From the NCBI RefSeq assembly GCF_963678635.1, contig NC_087066.1, forward strand, positions 13,438,517 to 13,502,516: 64,000 nucleotides of DNA. Direction: 5' to 3'. This DNA is from Symsagittifera roscoffensis (Eukaryota > Xenacoelomorpha > Acoela > Convolutidae). The position numbers and the translations under genes were made by a program. Below are positions 1 to 9,893 of this stretch, piece after piece. Each line of letters begins with the position of its first letter. The first letter of the stretch is position 1. The notes below the pieces were generated by a model. That model had not been told where the DNA came from. It made no database searches and was given only the letters and a program-made list of their open reading frames with translations.

Positions 1-1386
1 AATCTAGTGACTGCACTAGGATTCTACAGCATGTTTGGTTCTTTAGAGTCACTATTGAATCTAGAACAGAAACATGAGGTGGTCACAGCCATCAGTGTAG
101 AAGTATTTCCTGGAGTTCTGCAGACTGAGCAGAAGTATATAGGAAAATGGAGGGAAGCAATCGAAACAGAGATGAACATCAGACACAGCGAAACTTATTG
201 TAGACCATCAGGAGCACGATATTTGGTGGGTTCAACGTTGGCTCCAATGTGCAAGAGCAGGTATCCTGTACATTTCGTAGCTGTGGACGTGAAGAGTACA
301 AGAACGATTGTGGATCAAGCCTTCTCAGTGCCGAAGTGTGTGAGATTGGCGAGAATGTCTGAAAAGTCCTACGAGTTACTATGTAAGATGTTCTCAGCAG
401 TTCCAGAGAGAACCAAAGAGGAGTTGGAGTCAATACTAGGAAAGAAGTTCATGGGATATGTGAGCGGGAACTTCAGTGACTTTGAGAAACAGAAACAGAG
501 AGGATCAACTGTCACAGATTACAATGCAGTAGATGAGAATGATGAAATCCACCGAGTGATGATGGAAGTGGAACCATTGCTGGAAGCTTTGGGAAAACGT
601 AATTGGAGGAGAATCATGTTGACGCATGATGAGTTTCCTTGCCACTGCTTGCTGCAGACCTGGTGGTATCCCAAGCGTAGTAATCTGATGTTGATCTGGG
701 ACTCTGGAGAGCTGCTCTCCATGGGTTTACCAGATTCATCACAGCCCGTAACAGTAGTGATAGTGGGAGTTATGATGGCGATACGATGGCTGGAAGCTCA
801 TGTGAGAGAAAATAATAGACAGGAGGCACCGACGAGAGAACAATTGCGGAAATTAGATTGTCTAAAAGATTTAGATCTTTTTGAGACAATGTGCAAAGTT
901 CTAAACATTCCGATGGAAGTGAAGAAGATATGGGCGAGAAAACGATTGATGCCATGGTTCAGAGCTAACATGACTGCATGGTTGTACGAGTATGCGAAAA
1001 AGCATATGTCGAAGCATGGCAGAGTGTACAGTGAATATCAGCTGGACATTGGGGCAGGAGCTTTCAAGCGAGCTTTCGTGACTCATCGGAATGCAATGAC
1101 CACCGCTGTGAAAAGAATTTCCAGGACGAGTGAGCGTAGTGGAAATGAGAAGGCAGAGATGCTGAAAGAAGATTTGGAGAGAAACGTGACGTTGTGTCTC
1201 CACAACAGCTTCTGCAGAAACAGAGAATCCAACGTGGATCCCCTACCTTGCTGTAAACAGAGGGTAGAAGAGCAGAAGTGTTGGAGGACGGCTTCCAACA
1301 GCGTCAGGATAGCCAATGACGTGCTACAAGACACGGAAACCGAAAGTGCGGAGTCAGCATCACAGGAGGAGGAATTGGAACATTGA
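1..1386 (+). CDS. ORF3 C-terminal part (copy D), 5' end outside window
   Basis: Open from base 1 (frame 1) to the TGA at 1384-1386, 461 codons. It matches the C-terminal part of ORF3 in copy A (22183-23570) and copy C (28606-27224, minus strand). I recognise no domain. The product looks soluble and rich in charged residues. It has a Trp-rich stretch (CHCLLQTWWYPKR, about residue 215) and a Cys-rich end with CC and CW pairs (about residues 410-435), then an acidic tail (EEELEH). There is no membrane helix or signal peptide. Of the four copies this is the only C-terminus without a stop: copy C has an amber and copy A an ochre. The true start lies upstream of the window. Confidence 0.75.
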   Translation, partial: NLVTALGFYSMFGSLESLLNLEQKHEVVTAISVEVFPGVLQTEQKYIGKWREAIETEMNIRHSETYCRPSGARYLVGSTLAPMCKSRYPVHFVAVDVKSTRTIVDQAFSVPKCVRLARMSEKSYELLCKMFSAVPERTKEELESILGKKFMGYVSGNFSDFEKQKQRGSTVTDYNAVDENDEIHRVMMEVEPLLEALGKRNWRRIMLTHDEFPCHCLLQTWWYPKRSNLMLIWDSGELLSMGLPDSSQPVTVVIVGVMMAIRWLEAHVRENNRQEAPTREQLRKLDCLKDLDLFETMCKVLNIPMEVKKIWARKRLMPWFRANMTAWLYEYAKKHMSKHGRVYSEYQLDIGAGAFKRAFVTHRNAMTTAVKRISRTSERSGNEKAEMLKEDLERNVTLCLHNSFCRNRESNVDPLPCCKQRVEEQKCWRTASNSVRIANDVLQDTETESAESASQEEELEH

Positions 1387-1788
1387 CGAATGGTCGAGAA
1401 AACAAGAGGCAACAAGAAAGAAAATTAGAAGAATTTAGAAGTTTTAGAACTTCTAAACGACGAAAAAAGAAGAAAACAAAGGAGTGATGAAGAAAAGTTA
1501 AAACTCAGAATTGTTTTATGTGTGTGAAAAACTCAAGTGAGAAACCAAGCAACCAAGTTGTAATTGAAAACTGAAACATTTAGTTGAGTTTTGAAATTGT
1601 TGCATTTATAAATTTGCATTTTGATTTCAGCAGAAGTGGCTTTAGAGACACTTATTATTTATTTAGAAAGGCTTAAGAGAAGAGTATATTTAAATATTCC
1701 AGCCTGCATGATTGTTTTTAATCACTTAGGAAGACTGATCACTTTGTGGTTACATGAAAGACTTGAGTAATCTCTTGAAGAGGGAGAT
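1387..1788 (+). other. 3' UTR and polypurine tract of copy D
   Basis: AT-rich non-coding stretch between the ORF3 stop and the LTR, conserved in copy C (27223-26822, minus) and, up to about 23945, in copy A. It ends in a purine-rich tract (GAAGAGGGAGAT, 1777-1788) directly before the LTR start TGTTACATTG. That is the expected place and composition of a plus-strand primer. Confidence 0.7.
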
Positions 1789-2372
1789 TGTTACATTGTT
1801 CTTTCTAACCACAAAGTTTCTTAGTTTTAATATTCAGGACAATAACAAGCAAGATTTCCGAAGGGAAGAAGCATGGTAGGATAATTTTAGCTTGTTGGTT
1901 GGCAGGACTGTCCTGCAAGCCAACACCTTTTAAATCTAAGAGAAAAAGTTTTAATCGGGACATTGACACTGGAAGTCAGAAAATATGTTTTATCTTAGGT
2001 CATATCCTCAATGTGCAGATTAATGAAAGAATTTGAAGGCTATAGTGATGTAGTATGATGCCATTTATATTCTGCAGTGAGTCGATGTGACGTGGATAAA
2101 AGTAATTTCGTGCATTTTGTAAATTCTGTTCGATGACACTGTAACCATTTTATGAACATTGCGCGATTCAATGAGGACATTGACCGGACTGTCCGGGGAG
2201 TGTGTGACATTCGACCAGAATGTGAAAAATGCAAACTCTGCAGAATTCGAAATTTTAGCAGTAAGCCTTCCGGATTGGTGGTTTTTAAGAACTAGGAGCG
2301 TTATTGGAACGTTTGGCCAAACGGTGAGGGCTGGAATATTCTAGTATTTTAAAATTTCAAAAATTCGAATTA

Positions 2373-2380
2373 TGACGTCA
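2373..2380 (+). promoter_or_regulatory. CRE-like palindrome TGACGTCA in LTR
   Basis: A perfect TGACGTCA, the known binding site of CREB/ATF bZIP factors. It is kept at the equivalent place in copy C (26230-26237) and in the 53902 LTR piece (54646-54653), and is broken in the divergent fragment near 25340. Its location in the presumed U3 part fits an enhancer, but function is inferred. Confidence 0.4.
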
Positions 2381-2522
2381 TATTTCTGAGAAACGTCAGA
2401 AACGGCCAATTTGACAAAAAACGAGAGAAAAAACACAACAACATTAGTTGCGCTGACGATAACAACGATAATCGTGATTGAAAAACAGCAGCAGATTGCA
2501 GGAATAGCAGAGAACGTTCCGA

Positions 2523-2573
2523 GTTGCAACTAATGTGCTGCTACAATAGTTGCAAGGCCGTTGCGAACAACGG
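2523..2573 (+). other. Two LTR stem-loops
   Basis: TTGCAACT and AGTTGCAA can pair around a 16-base loop. Immediately after, CCGTTG-CGAA-CAACGG (2558-2573) forms a perfect six-pair hairpin with a four-base loop. Both are present in copy C and in the 37432 and 53902 LTR pieces. They could act in the LTR RNA (R region); this is unproven. Confidence 0.4.
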
Positions 2574-2685
2574 TGAAGGGTAAGAAACAGGCCTTCCGGA
2601 TTAGGAAGAAATCAAGATTAGCGAGCTTGATTCAGCGGATTCAAGAATCCGGAAGGGTCTCGGGACTGAAACTTTTATTGACTCG

Positions 2686-2691
2686 TATAAA
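2686..2691 (+). promoter_or_regulatory. Possible TATA box of the LTR
   Basis: TATAAA in the context CGTATAAACTTTTAGC. It is kept in copy C and in the 53902 piece but altered in the 37432 piece (the equivalent reads GTGTAAA). The location about 400 bases before the LTR end is plausible for a core promoter. Weak evidence. Confidence 0.25.
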
Positions 2692-4908
2692 CTTTTAGCT
2701 TCCTGTCATGTCCTGACTTGAATTTAATTAATATCTAGATTCATTTTGATAGGGATGAGAAGCTAGGAGTTGGGGGAAAGGGTTGATCCATCTTCGATGG
2801 AGATGATGATTTTTATCTACTGAACAAAAACAATAGTAATATAACAAGTAGTAGCCCTGTTTTTAGGAGTGACCTCGTGGTCTGGGGATACTGAGACCCA
2901 GCCATGAGCTCAATATTTCTGCATGTAATTAAGTTAATTTGAGTGTTTTGACCGAAGCCGAAAGCAGTAACCCGATGTTAGAAAGACCACCGAAAGTACT
3001 GGCTTGGTAGAGACGGTTAAAAGCATGTAAAGCTCTGTTTAGACGTTAGCCAGTCGTCTTAGGACTTAGTTTTATTTTACGTCGATTGTTACATAGATGT
3101 TTTTATGGCGCTCCTGGGTGTTATTCTTTTTTAATATCATGACCGGCAGAACCGTTAACGAGCACTCCGCGCCGAGCGGATGCTCACATTAACGCCCTTA
3201 ATAGGCCTAAACCGCCGGGGCGGAAGGGTAGTTGGGAACGCGGAATCCTTCCGGATTACCGTGAATAGTTTTTTAACCTAATTAAGACCGAAAATTCACG
3301 AACCAGGAAGGGTGAGGGGATTCGCGATCCCGTCATCTCCTGAGTGGTTTGTGACCAAAAACACTTAAAGATATATATAAAACCAAACAAAAAGTAGTAT
3401 AGAACCCAAAAAAAAAACAAAAAACATAAAAATTAACCGAAAAAACCAAAAACAATAAAAAAAGTAAAATATCAGTAGAAATCATCCCCCCAGACAAGAT
3501 GTGATCCAACCCCCCCGTTTGTTGTTGATAGATAATTTTTTGTTACAGGCATTTATATCAATCAGGATCTTTACGATCAATTTTGTGGCCCGTTTGTGAG
3601 GCTTGTACTGTAGGGTTATTTGAGCATTTAAGCACGTTAATGATAAAATGCGCTCAATCCGGAAGGGTCTTGGGAGAAGACCGATACGGCAAGGAGTACA
3701 AGGAGCAACAAGAAGGGGCTCAACGACAACAACAATCGACTGTTGGGTATCGTTAACAAGTTTTGTATCCGTTTTGGTACAAAAAGTAAGATAGTAATCT
3801 GTGGGGGGCTCGACAGTGCTGCACTGTAGTGACCCTTCACCGAACTGCGAATATCCGAGTTAAGCACCTTAATTTGGATATTAAAGCAATCCGGAGGGGT
3901 ATCGTATTACTACTATTTTTAGTTATATAGCCAATATTAATATTCCTATATCATTTCTCAGTGAAAAACACAGAAAACAGACCGGTTTTTATGGGCAAAA
4001 TAGCGATATTTTGATCCCCCCACAAATTTTTGATATATCGATATTTTTTGAAACGGAAAAAAGCCCTGAATTAGTGTATTACATCGTGATTGCACTACTA
4101 CAATAGGTAGAACCGGTTAAGTTTAGTTCGAAAGTGGTTGGAACTATTTTGGTAACAAAAACCGAATTTTCCCGATTTTTGACAGTACGAAACACTATGA
4201 AATCAGAAATTTTTTTGAAATTTTTGAGTTAGAACAGTGAAAATAGTTGTTTGGACAACGTCCACTAGTTAATCTATAAGTTTTAAAACCCGCTACCCGA
4301 AAGCCTTCCGGGTTGCAGAGAAATCGAACTAAACGAGTTTGATTTGGTGGATTCATCAATCCGGAGGGGAACAGGTAGCATAGTTTTTCGCAAATTTTTT
4401 AAACTAAAGCGTTTTAGATCGGGTCTGTTGCATTGAAATAGAAGAGTATAGGCCTTCTGAGCTCGGATCAATAATTTTTAGGTCGAAAAGAACGGAATTG
4501 CGAAAAAAGCTAGACGGAACCTACAAGAGAGAAAATTTTTGAGTTTGGAAGAAAGACGTTTTGGCTAATAACTTTTCAACGACTGGACGAATCCAGCTGA
4601 TCTTGGTATCATTAGATCAGAAATTAGATTAGCTTACTAGTAGGAACAAGAATCATTCGAAAAAGCAAGCGCGAAAATTTTTTGAGATTGTTTTTAGCAA
4701 ATTCCTCAACTTTTCACGTTTAATAAAAAAAATTTTGGAAAGCCCTTAAACCCCTACCAAAAGGTGATAGCGATTGAATTAAGTAACTTAAGACAGTTCT
4801 AGACAAAAAGGGAAGGCTAAAGGCACAAGAAGACCTTAATAGAGCCGAAATTAGGCAAGCGATAAGACACTTCACCGTTAGTGTGAATTGTCAAATAAGA
4901 GGCTTAAC

Positions 4909-5243
4909 TTCAATCCGGAGGGGTCTAGGAAGGATCATATACCCTTCCCACTTAATTCAGACAGCATAAGAGCATCGCAGAACGTATCCGGAGGGGTATA
5001 GGTTGAAATTAAGGAAATCTCCGAAAAGCTACTTTTACAAAACAGAGGGCTCCCAATCCAGAGGGGTCAAAATTTTTTCAGTCCGGAGGGGTCTTGTTTT
5101 CACAAAACCGGAGGGGTCCCAATCCGGAGGGTTCGTTGATTTACTGACTCAGAGGGGTCCTAATCTGGAGGGGTCTTAATTTTACCAATCCGGAAGGGTC
5201 TTATTTTTGCCAATCCGGAGGGGTACTGTTTTTTGTCAACCCG
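4909..5243 (+). repeat. G-rich AATCCGGAGGGGTC motif array in leader A
   Basis: About ten copies of a degenerate 14-base motif, consensus AATCCGGAGGGGTC, irregularly spaced by 10-70 bases. Single copies also occur at about 3658, 3890 and 4360. All are in the same orientation. Copy B has an even denser array at 39110-39440, though the spacers differ, so the motif rather than the spacing is kept. Confidence 0.7.
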
Positions 5244-5484
5244 GAGAGATATTCTTTTTATTTAAGGACTTAGGTAAACCGAAGAAAAGATTATAGAGAG
5301 AGGTATTAGGTTAATAAGAGACAGGCTAGGAATCAGTGACTGCCCTGGTAACTTGCCTTTCAACAAAGACTAGACGAAAACAAAACAGGTCCGACCTCGG
5401 ATATTCGCAACACTAGGTCTAAATTGAAGAACAGTGTAACTCATTGGTGTATATTGAAAACCAATACGTTTTTACGAGAAGTGA

Positions 5485-5620
5485 CTGCCCTGAGGATTTT
5501 AGTAGGTCTAGCTCGGGCAGTCCGAAGGCAGATAGGTAACACAGTACTCGGTGGGTGCAATAGACGCCCACTTGAGAAAATTACTGCCTTCAGAGTTTTG
5601 TCTGTTTGGTGCAGCACCAA
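5485..5620 (+). ncRNA. Conserved foldable leader segment (A)
   Basis: One of the best-conserved leader stretches between A and B. Visible pairings: CTGCCC (5485-5490) with GGGCAG (5515-5520); GAAGGCAG (5524-5531) with CTGCCTTC (5584-5591), which encloses a GTGGG/CCCAC hairpin (5551-5571); and TTGGTGC-A-GCACCAA (5606-5620). In copy B the last arm changes to GCACCGA, which still pairs through a U-G wobble. This suggests a cis-acting RNA element (packaging, translation or dimerisation). A ~65-codon small ORF through the same bases is an alternative reason for conservation. Confidence 0.4.
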
Positions 5621-5824
5621 GCGGGGAAAGCTTTTTCTTTAAAAATTCAAGTTCGACTATTGTACTGCGACCGACTGAAGTACAATACAAATACGTTTTT
5701 CATAGAAACATTCTTAGTCTGTTACTTTTGATTTTAAATCAACATAAACTGTGCTTGATTGGGTAGTGAGTACACTATCTTTTAAATTGAGTGATATCAT
5801 CATATTGTGCTAGTTCTCATATCT

Positions 5825-8153
5825 TACGACAAGTCAAGAATATCTAAACGAGGTAATAGTTCTAGGAAATTCATACCTGAGGAGCGAAGAAAATCAATGA
5901 CCGATCCTTTTGTGGAACGGATCACACGAACAAGGAACGGCAAAAGGAAGATGGTTTCAGGCAGAATGGTTGAAACCAGGAGTCAGAAGTCCTCGGAAGA
6001 GCAAAAAGCTATGTTAGAAGTGGAGGTCCAACCGGACCAGGCCATGCAGGACAACGAAGAAATGCATGGGCCGGACGGGACAGGGAACAGAAGGCTAGCG
6101 AGTGAATCTACTCCGGTAGAACAAGGTCAGGATTTTGCCACTTCCACCGGAACACTGGACCGAGCGGAGATGTCGGAACTGTCCAACATCTCTACTGAAG
6201 TTGTGGCGACCAGGAGATCTCCAACAGACAATACCATGATGGCAGATGTGACGGAGAAACAGACTACGTCTTCACCGTTCACAGAAAGAATGAAGAACAC
6301 CTTTGGGAACATCTTTCCATTCACTATGGGAGTGGGCACAGGAAACGAAGGTGAATCCCAGGAGGAAGAAGAAGACGATGATGAGCAACAAGGACTTTGA
6401 ATCTCAAATCAGCCTCAATAGTTCGACCCAGGAGAATGAGCCATACGTCGGGAAAGAGACTGGAAACAAGGACAAATTTGGTGTAGTGAGAACGATAAGC
6501 AAAGACGCAAATACACCAGGGCAGTCGAGAGGCTTTGCGATCATGACAAATTCAGAGCCGCGAACTGGGGAGAATAGAAACAAAGGGCTAGGCAATGCAC
6601 TGGCGGATCCTGAGGTGGATAAAGAAAAGACGTCGAGACAGAGAACAAAAGCACGGATCTCGACCAGCACGAAGCTACCTGGGACCGACAGGGTGACACC
6701 GCCACTAGTGACGCCACTCGTAGATAACGGGACAGCATTAGAAGATGCCTTGAACAATATAGTGGACAATATAGGAGAACAAAACGAACAGATGTCCATA
6801 AGGATGAGTGAAATAGAAAGAGCGGTCCACGTTGAAAGAGAAAGTCTGCGGGAAGAAATAAACCGAAATAGACAAGAAGTTGGTAGGTGCGAGAAACGCT
6901 TGAAAGAAAGAACGGACGAGCACATAGCAAAGAACTTGTCGCGAATGACAAGAGAATCGGAACAGAGAGAGTTACGTTTAAGAGACGACATGGAGAAGTT
7001 AAGAACGCAACAAGAGCAGACTCTTGGGACTCTTGTCACAAAGTTGGAAGCGATGATGGAGAGGCGAACTCAGGCCATCATGGACAGGTTGGACGGGCTA
7101 CTAGGAAGCAGGAGTGGACCAAGAGAAGGAGAACCGAATTCGGGAGGTCCCAGCCAGCAGGGAACCGAAGGTGAACTTCAATGACCATCAAAGGAGACGG
7201 ACATGTGGATCCACTAGAGGCAGGGGGAGCTCATCAGGCTATACCACAAGGGATCATAGAACATGGGGCCCCAACAGTAGGGCAAGTTCAACAGGGAACA
7301 GGCAGACCTCGAGCGAAAGACCGACATAAGGCACACATGCAACTGGGAGAGATGATTCCAGTAACAGGAGAAATGCCAGCCCAGGGAGGAGCCAAGGGGG
7401 AAACACTTACGGCGATTCGGAGTGCAGGGATGCACCGCATACAGAGCCTTTGACAAGGTGTGAGGACACTCAGGCGGGACACTCAAGGGATGCTACGGCA
7501 ATGGCCACAGCCTTTGAACCCCTAAACAGACATTCCTTACAAGGCTATCCAGAACCAACAATGAACGCAGTGAAAAGTCCAGAAGTGTCTTTAAGAAACC
7601 AAGGTGCTATAAAGACGAATCTGATGGCTGTTTTGATACCTAGATAGAGGTAATGAAACTGCATTTCGAGGAGGAGGACTTGTCGGAAAGACAAGAGTGC
7701 AGTGCACTCACCAGTAACTTGGAAGGGACAGCCCTGAACTGTGTCATGGCCAAGAAGCAATATCAGCGTGACACCGCCGAGAAAATCTTCGAAATCTTGT
7801 TAAACCGTTTTGGATCAGGGGTGCAGGGGCACAAAGCCATGATGCGCTTCGAGAAACGGAGGCAACGAGAAGATGAAACGATAGACAAGTTTCTCGATGA
7901 CTTGGAAATGCTGAGAAGACGCAGCCAACCGGATGAGTCAAACCGAAGGATGAACCTGGCGGTAGCCTCAAAATTCATCGATGGTGTGAAAAATGATGAA
8001 CTTCGAACAATGCTAGCGACGCATTACACACCACTGTCAACGAATGCGCCAACACCAGAGGAGTTGAGACTCAAGTCAAAAGAGTATCTTTTGTTGAAAC
8101 CTCCTTCGAGATCTGGATACTACAAGAAAAATTATGGTATTTTTAACAGCTGA
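5825..8153 (+). pseudogene. gag: gag remnant (copy A): coiled coil and capsid-like region
   Basis: Matches the first ~780 codons of copy B Gag. The ATG is gone with the leader deletion. The frame changes at about 6390, and again at about 7150 where extra bases (CCAG) are present. It then meets a stop at 7327-7329 (CAA to TAA relative to B), more shifts between 7330 and 7650, and a stop at 8151-8153. Recognisable parts are the basic/acidic N-terminus, the long charged coiled coil (about 6725-7110) and the helical retrotransposon-gag core (7653-8100, MKLHFEEEDL onward). In a working element this protein would form the particle shell. It is clearly inactive here. Confidence 0.8.
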
Positions 8154-8195
8154 CCAGCAAACCAAGGGAACAATTGGTATAAACCGAGGGATGAT

Positions 8196-9881
8196 ATGGA
8201 CAAGAGACGCTCTTGTGCCAATTGCAGTTCAACGGACCATCATGTGTCAGCATGCCCAACTTACAAACAAGGCATGAAAGCAAAAGGCTTTAGCCTCGAG
8301 GACGAAGATGCTTCAGAATTGGACCATGAGGATTTCATGAGGGGAGTAATAGCGAAATTCGGCCCGAGGTGTTTCTTTTGCAACTTGGAATGTCATTTTA
8401 AATCAGATTGTCCGCAATTCTGGGATGCAGTGGCAGACATCAAGCATCCAAGACATGAAGAAGCTCTGTCAGGAGTGAAAGCCAGCAAGGCTCGCCTGTT
8501 GAGTGAAGCGGAGGCACGCAGAAAGGATAAACCTCAAGAGCTGGCGGCAAAGAAAATGCAAGCGGTAACAGAAGAGACACGTGAACCGGAACCAGCAACT
8601 GCGGCTGATGACTTCAAGATCAATTATAGGGCAGCCGCGAGGGATGCTCTAAATAGAGTGCAGCAGGATTTAGTGACGAAAGAGATCGAACAAAAGGTGA
8701 AACTTGAGCTGGAAAATGAGAAACTACAGGAGCAACTGAACGCCTTCGGAGCAACGGAGGTTGAAGAGACAAAAGCACCAAGCAGTTTGAGCATGAAACT
8801 TAATGTGATCTCTGGTCAGAGGTTCGCTATGGTACCGCAGGGAAGCAAAATACAGTCGATAATCTCGGTGGCAGGACATCAGGTAATCAGAAATCTGAGT
8901 GAACCATCCGAGTTTACTTTGATGCATTTGGACACATATGCAGATTATCTGAGGCAGGTGGAGCCACGCACCGAGTCGAGAGCTGTGCGGGCACTACTAA
9001 CGACGGGTGGCCCTCGCATGAAGAAACTTCATGGACGTTACCTAGAGGTCTATGAGTCGTATCAAGTGATGCTGAACGTGGATGGAATCAGTATCTACAC
9101 TAGGACTTATGTGACAACAGATGATGACCAAATGGGGCAGATCTATTTGGGTGAGGAGGAACTCAAAGTCCGCAGGATAGGCCATGACGCAATGATGGAA
9201 CAAGATGCTGTACACATTGGATATGAAGCAGATGTGACCGCACATCTGCTCGACACCAACGGAACGAAAATCGGAGTCACAGGGCTTCTGGACACAGGAG
9301 CGGTAGTGAGTGTGATGCCGATAAAAATTTGGGAAAGAATGGTCTTCACGAGGGAAGATCTAATTCCAACGAATCTCCGACTGGCCGCCGCCAATCGAGG
9401 AGCAATCTACGTAGCCGGAAGAACACCAATAACGGTCCTCCACATGGGAGGACGGGATCTTTGGATGAGCTTCCATGTGGTAGAGAACTTGGACGACGCC
9501 GACCAATTCATCTTGGGCAGAGATTTTGTCAGGAATTTTGAGGTGATGATTGACTTGAACACTGGCCTGATACGGATTAGAAACCCGGACCGGAAGTATG
9601 TTAAGAAACCAATTAATAGGATAATAACAGACGAAAACAAGGTACCAAATTTTTTAGACAGAAAATTAAAACTACAGCCAGGACAAGCTGTGGTGGCAAT
9701 CTTTAGAATGAGAAGTTTAAATTCATTAAGCGATAGTAAACAGGTTTGTTTAGTACCGAACCCAAACAGTCACAGTTCGGTGATTTTAGGCCGGAGTTTC
9801 TCGGTAACGCGAAACGGACTGTGTGTCAGTGTGTTATTGAACACACTGGACACCACGGTTTCAATCCATCGTGGAAAGTAG
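8196..9881 (+). CDS. Gag nucleocapsid plus aspartic protease fragment (copy A)
   Basis: 561-codon uninterrupted stretch within the decayed gag-pol frame. Two CX2CX4HX4C zinc knuckles are visible, the first at residues 7-20 (CANCSSTDHHVSAC) and the second from about residue 59 (CFFCNLECHFKSDC). A ~300-residue linker with a charged helical part follows, then a retropepsin-like domain with LLDTGAVVSVMP (active-site DTG, about residue 366) and the ILGRDF motif about 75 residues later. RNA binding and polyprotein cleavage would be the roles. The ATG used is internal; in copy B the same frame continues from gag, so this is not a separate gene. A TAG at 9879-9881 replaces the AAG (Lys) codon of B. 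Confidence 0.75.
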   Translation: MDKRRSCANCSSTDHHVSACPTYKQGMKAKGFSLEDEDASELDHEDFMRGVIAKFGPRCFFCNLECHFKSDCPQFWDAVADIKHPRHEEALSGVKASKARLLSEAEARRKDKPQELAAKKMQAVTEETREPEPATAADDFKINYRAAARDALNRVQQDLVTKEIEQKVKLELENEKLQEQLNAFGATEVEETKAPSSLSMKLNVISGQRFAMVPQGSKIQSIISVAGHQVIRNLSEPSEFTLMHLDTYADYLRQVEPRTESRAVRALLTTGGPRMKKLHGRYLEVYESYQVMLNVDGISIYTRTYVTTDDDQMGQIYLGEEELKVRRIGHDAMMEQDAVHIGYEADVTAHLLDTNGTKIGVTGLLDTGAVVSVMPIKIWERMVFTREDLIPTNLRLAAANRGAIYVAGRTPITVLHMGGRDLWMSFHVVENLDDADQFILGRDFVRNFEVMIDLNTGLIRIRNPDRKYVKKPINRIITDENKVPNFLDRKLKLQPGQAVVAIFRMRSLNSLSDSKQVCLVPNPNSHSSVILGRSFSVTRNGLCVSVLLNTLDTTVSIHRGK

Positions 9882-9893
9882 CTTGGTTACGCT

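Larger units (their letters stand above)
1..3091 (+). mobile_element. Copy D: 3' end of giant gypsy-type LTR retrotransposon
   Basis: The window opens inside ORF3 of a retroelement that runs through a 3' UTR, a polypurine tract and an LTR ending at 3091. Nearly the same sequence is present in inverted orientation at 28606-25485 (copy C), which fixes the 3' structure. The internal sequence of copy A starts directly after the LTR, so this LTR may serve both as the 3' LTR of D and the 5' LTR of A, as expected after recombination between tandem elements. The 5' part lies outside the window. Confidence 0.8.
1789..3091 (+). repeat. LTR of copy D (shared 5' LTR of copy A?)
   Basis: About 1.3 kb, beginning TGTTACATTG right after the purine tract and ending in TGTTACA, so it has TG...CA ends. 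Copy C carries the same repeat in minus orientation at 25485-26821, and further pieces lie at 25178-25484, 37432-38147 and 53902-55439. Compared with the others, this copy lacks about 18 bases just before its end (the TCTTCCGGGCGAA segment). Internal hallmarks are a CRE-like TGACGTCA, hairpin-forming TTGCAACT/AGTTGCAA and CCGTTG/CAACGG arms, and CCGGAAGGGTCT motifs like those in the leader. Confidence 0.8.
3092..5824 (+). other. Leader (5' UTR) of copy A
   Basis: Long AT-rich non-coding leader. The first ~870 bases (3092-3966) are seen only here. From 3967 on it is colinear with copy B (38148-40219). It holds a GC-rich stem-loop at 3160-3185 (GAGCA...TGCTC around CCGC/GCGG) and a CCGCC-GG-GGCGG hairpin near 3213. 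It also holds scattered CCGGAGGGGT motifs and the conserved foldable segment at 5485-5620. Relative to copy B, about 190 bases before gag, including the gag ATG, are deleted near 5820. Confidence 0.7.

Noticed and set aside
3104-3120. TGGCGCTCCTGGGTG after the LTR as a tRNA primer-binding site
   Set aside because: It starts with TGG and lies 12 bases after the LTR, but the implied tRNA 3' end lacks the expected T-stem pattern and I could not match a tRNA. The equivalent in copy C is cut by the deletion, so it cannot be confirmed.
5424-5642. 72-codon ORF in leader A, similar to 39634-39828 in B
   Set aside because: Conserved, but other frames over the same bases are equally open and the DNA itself is conserved, so coding is not supported over an RNA role.
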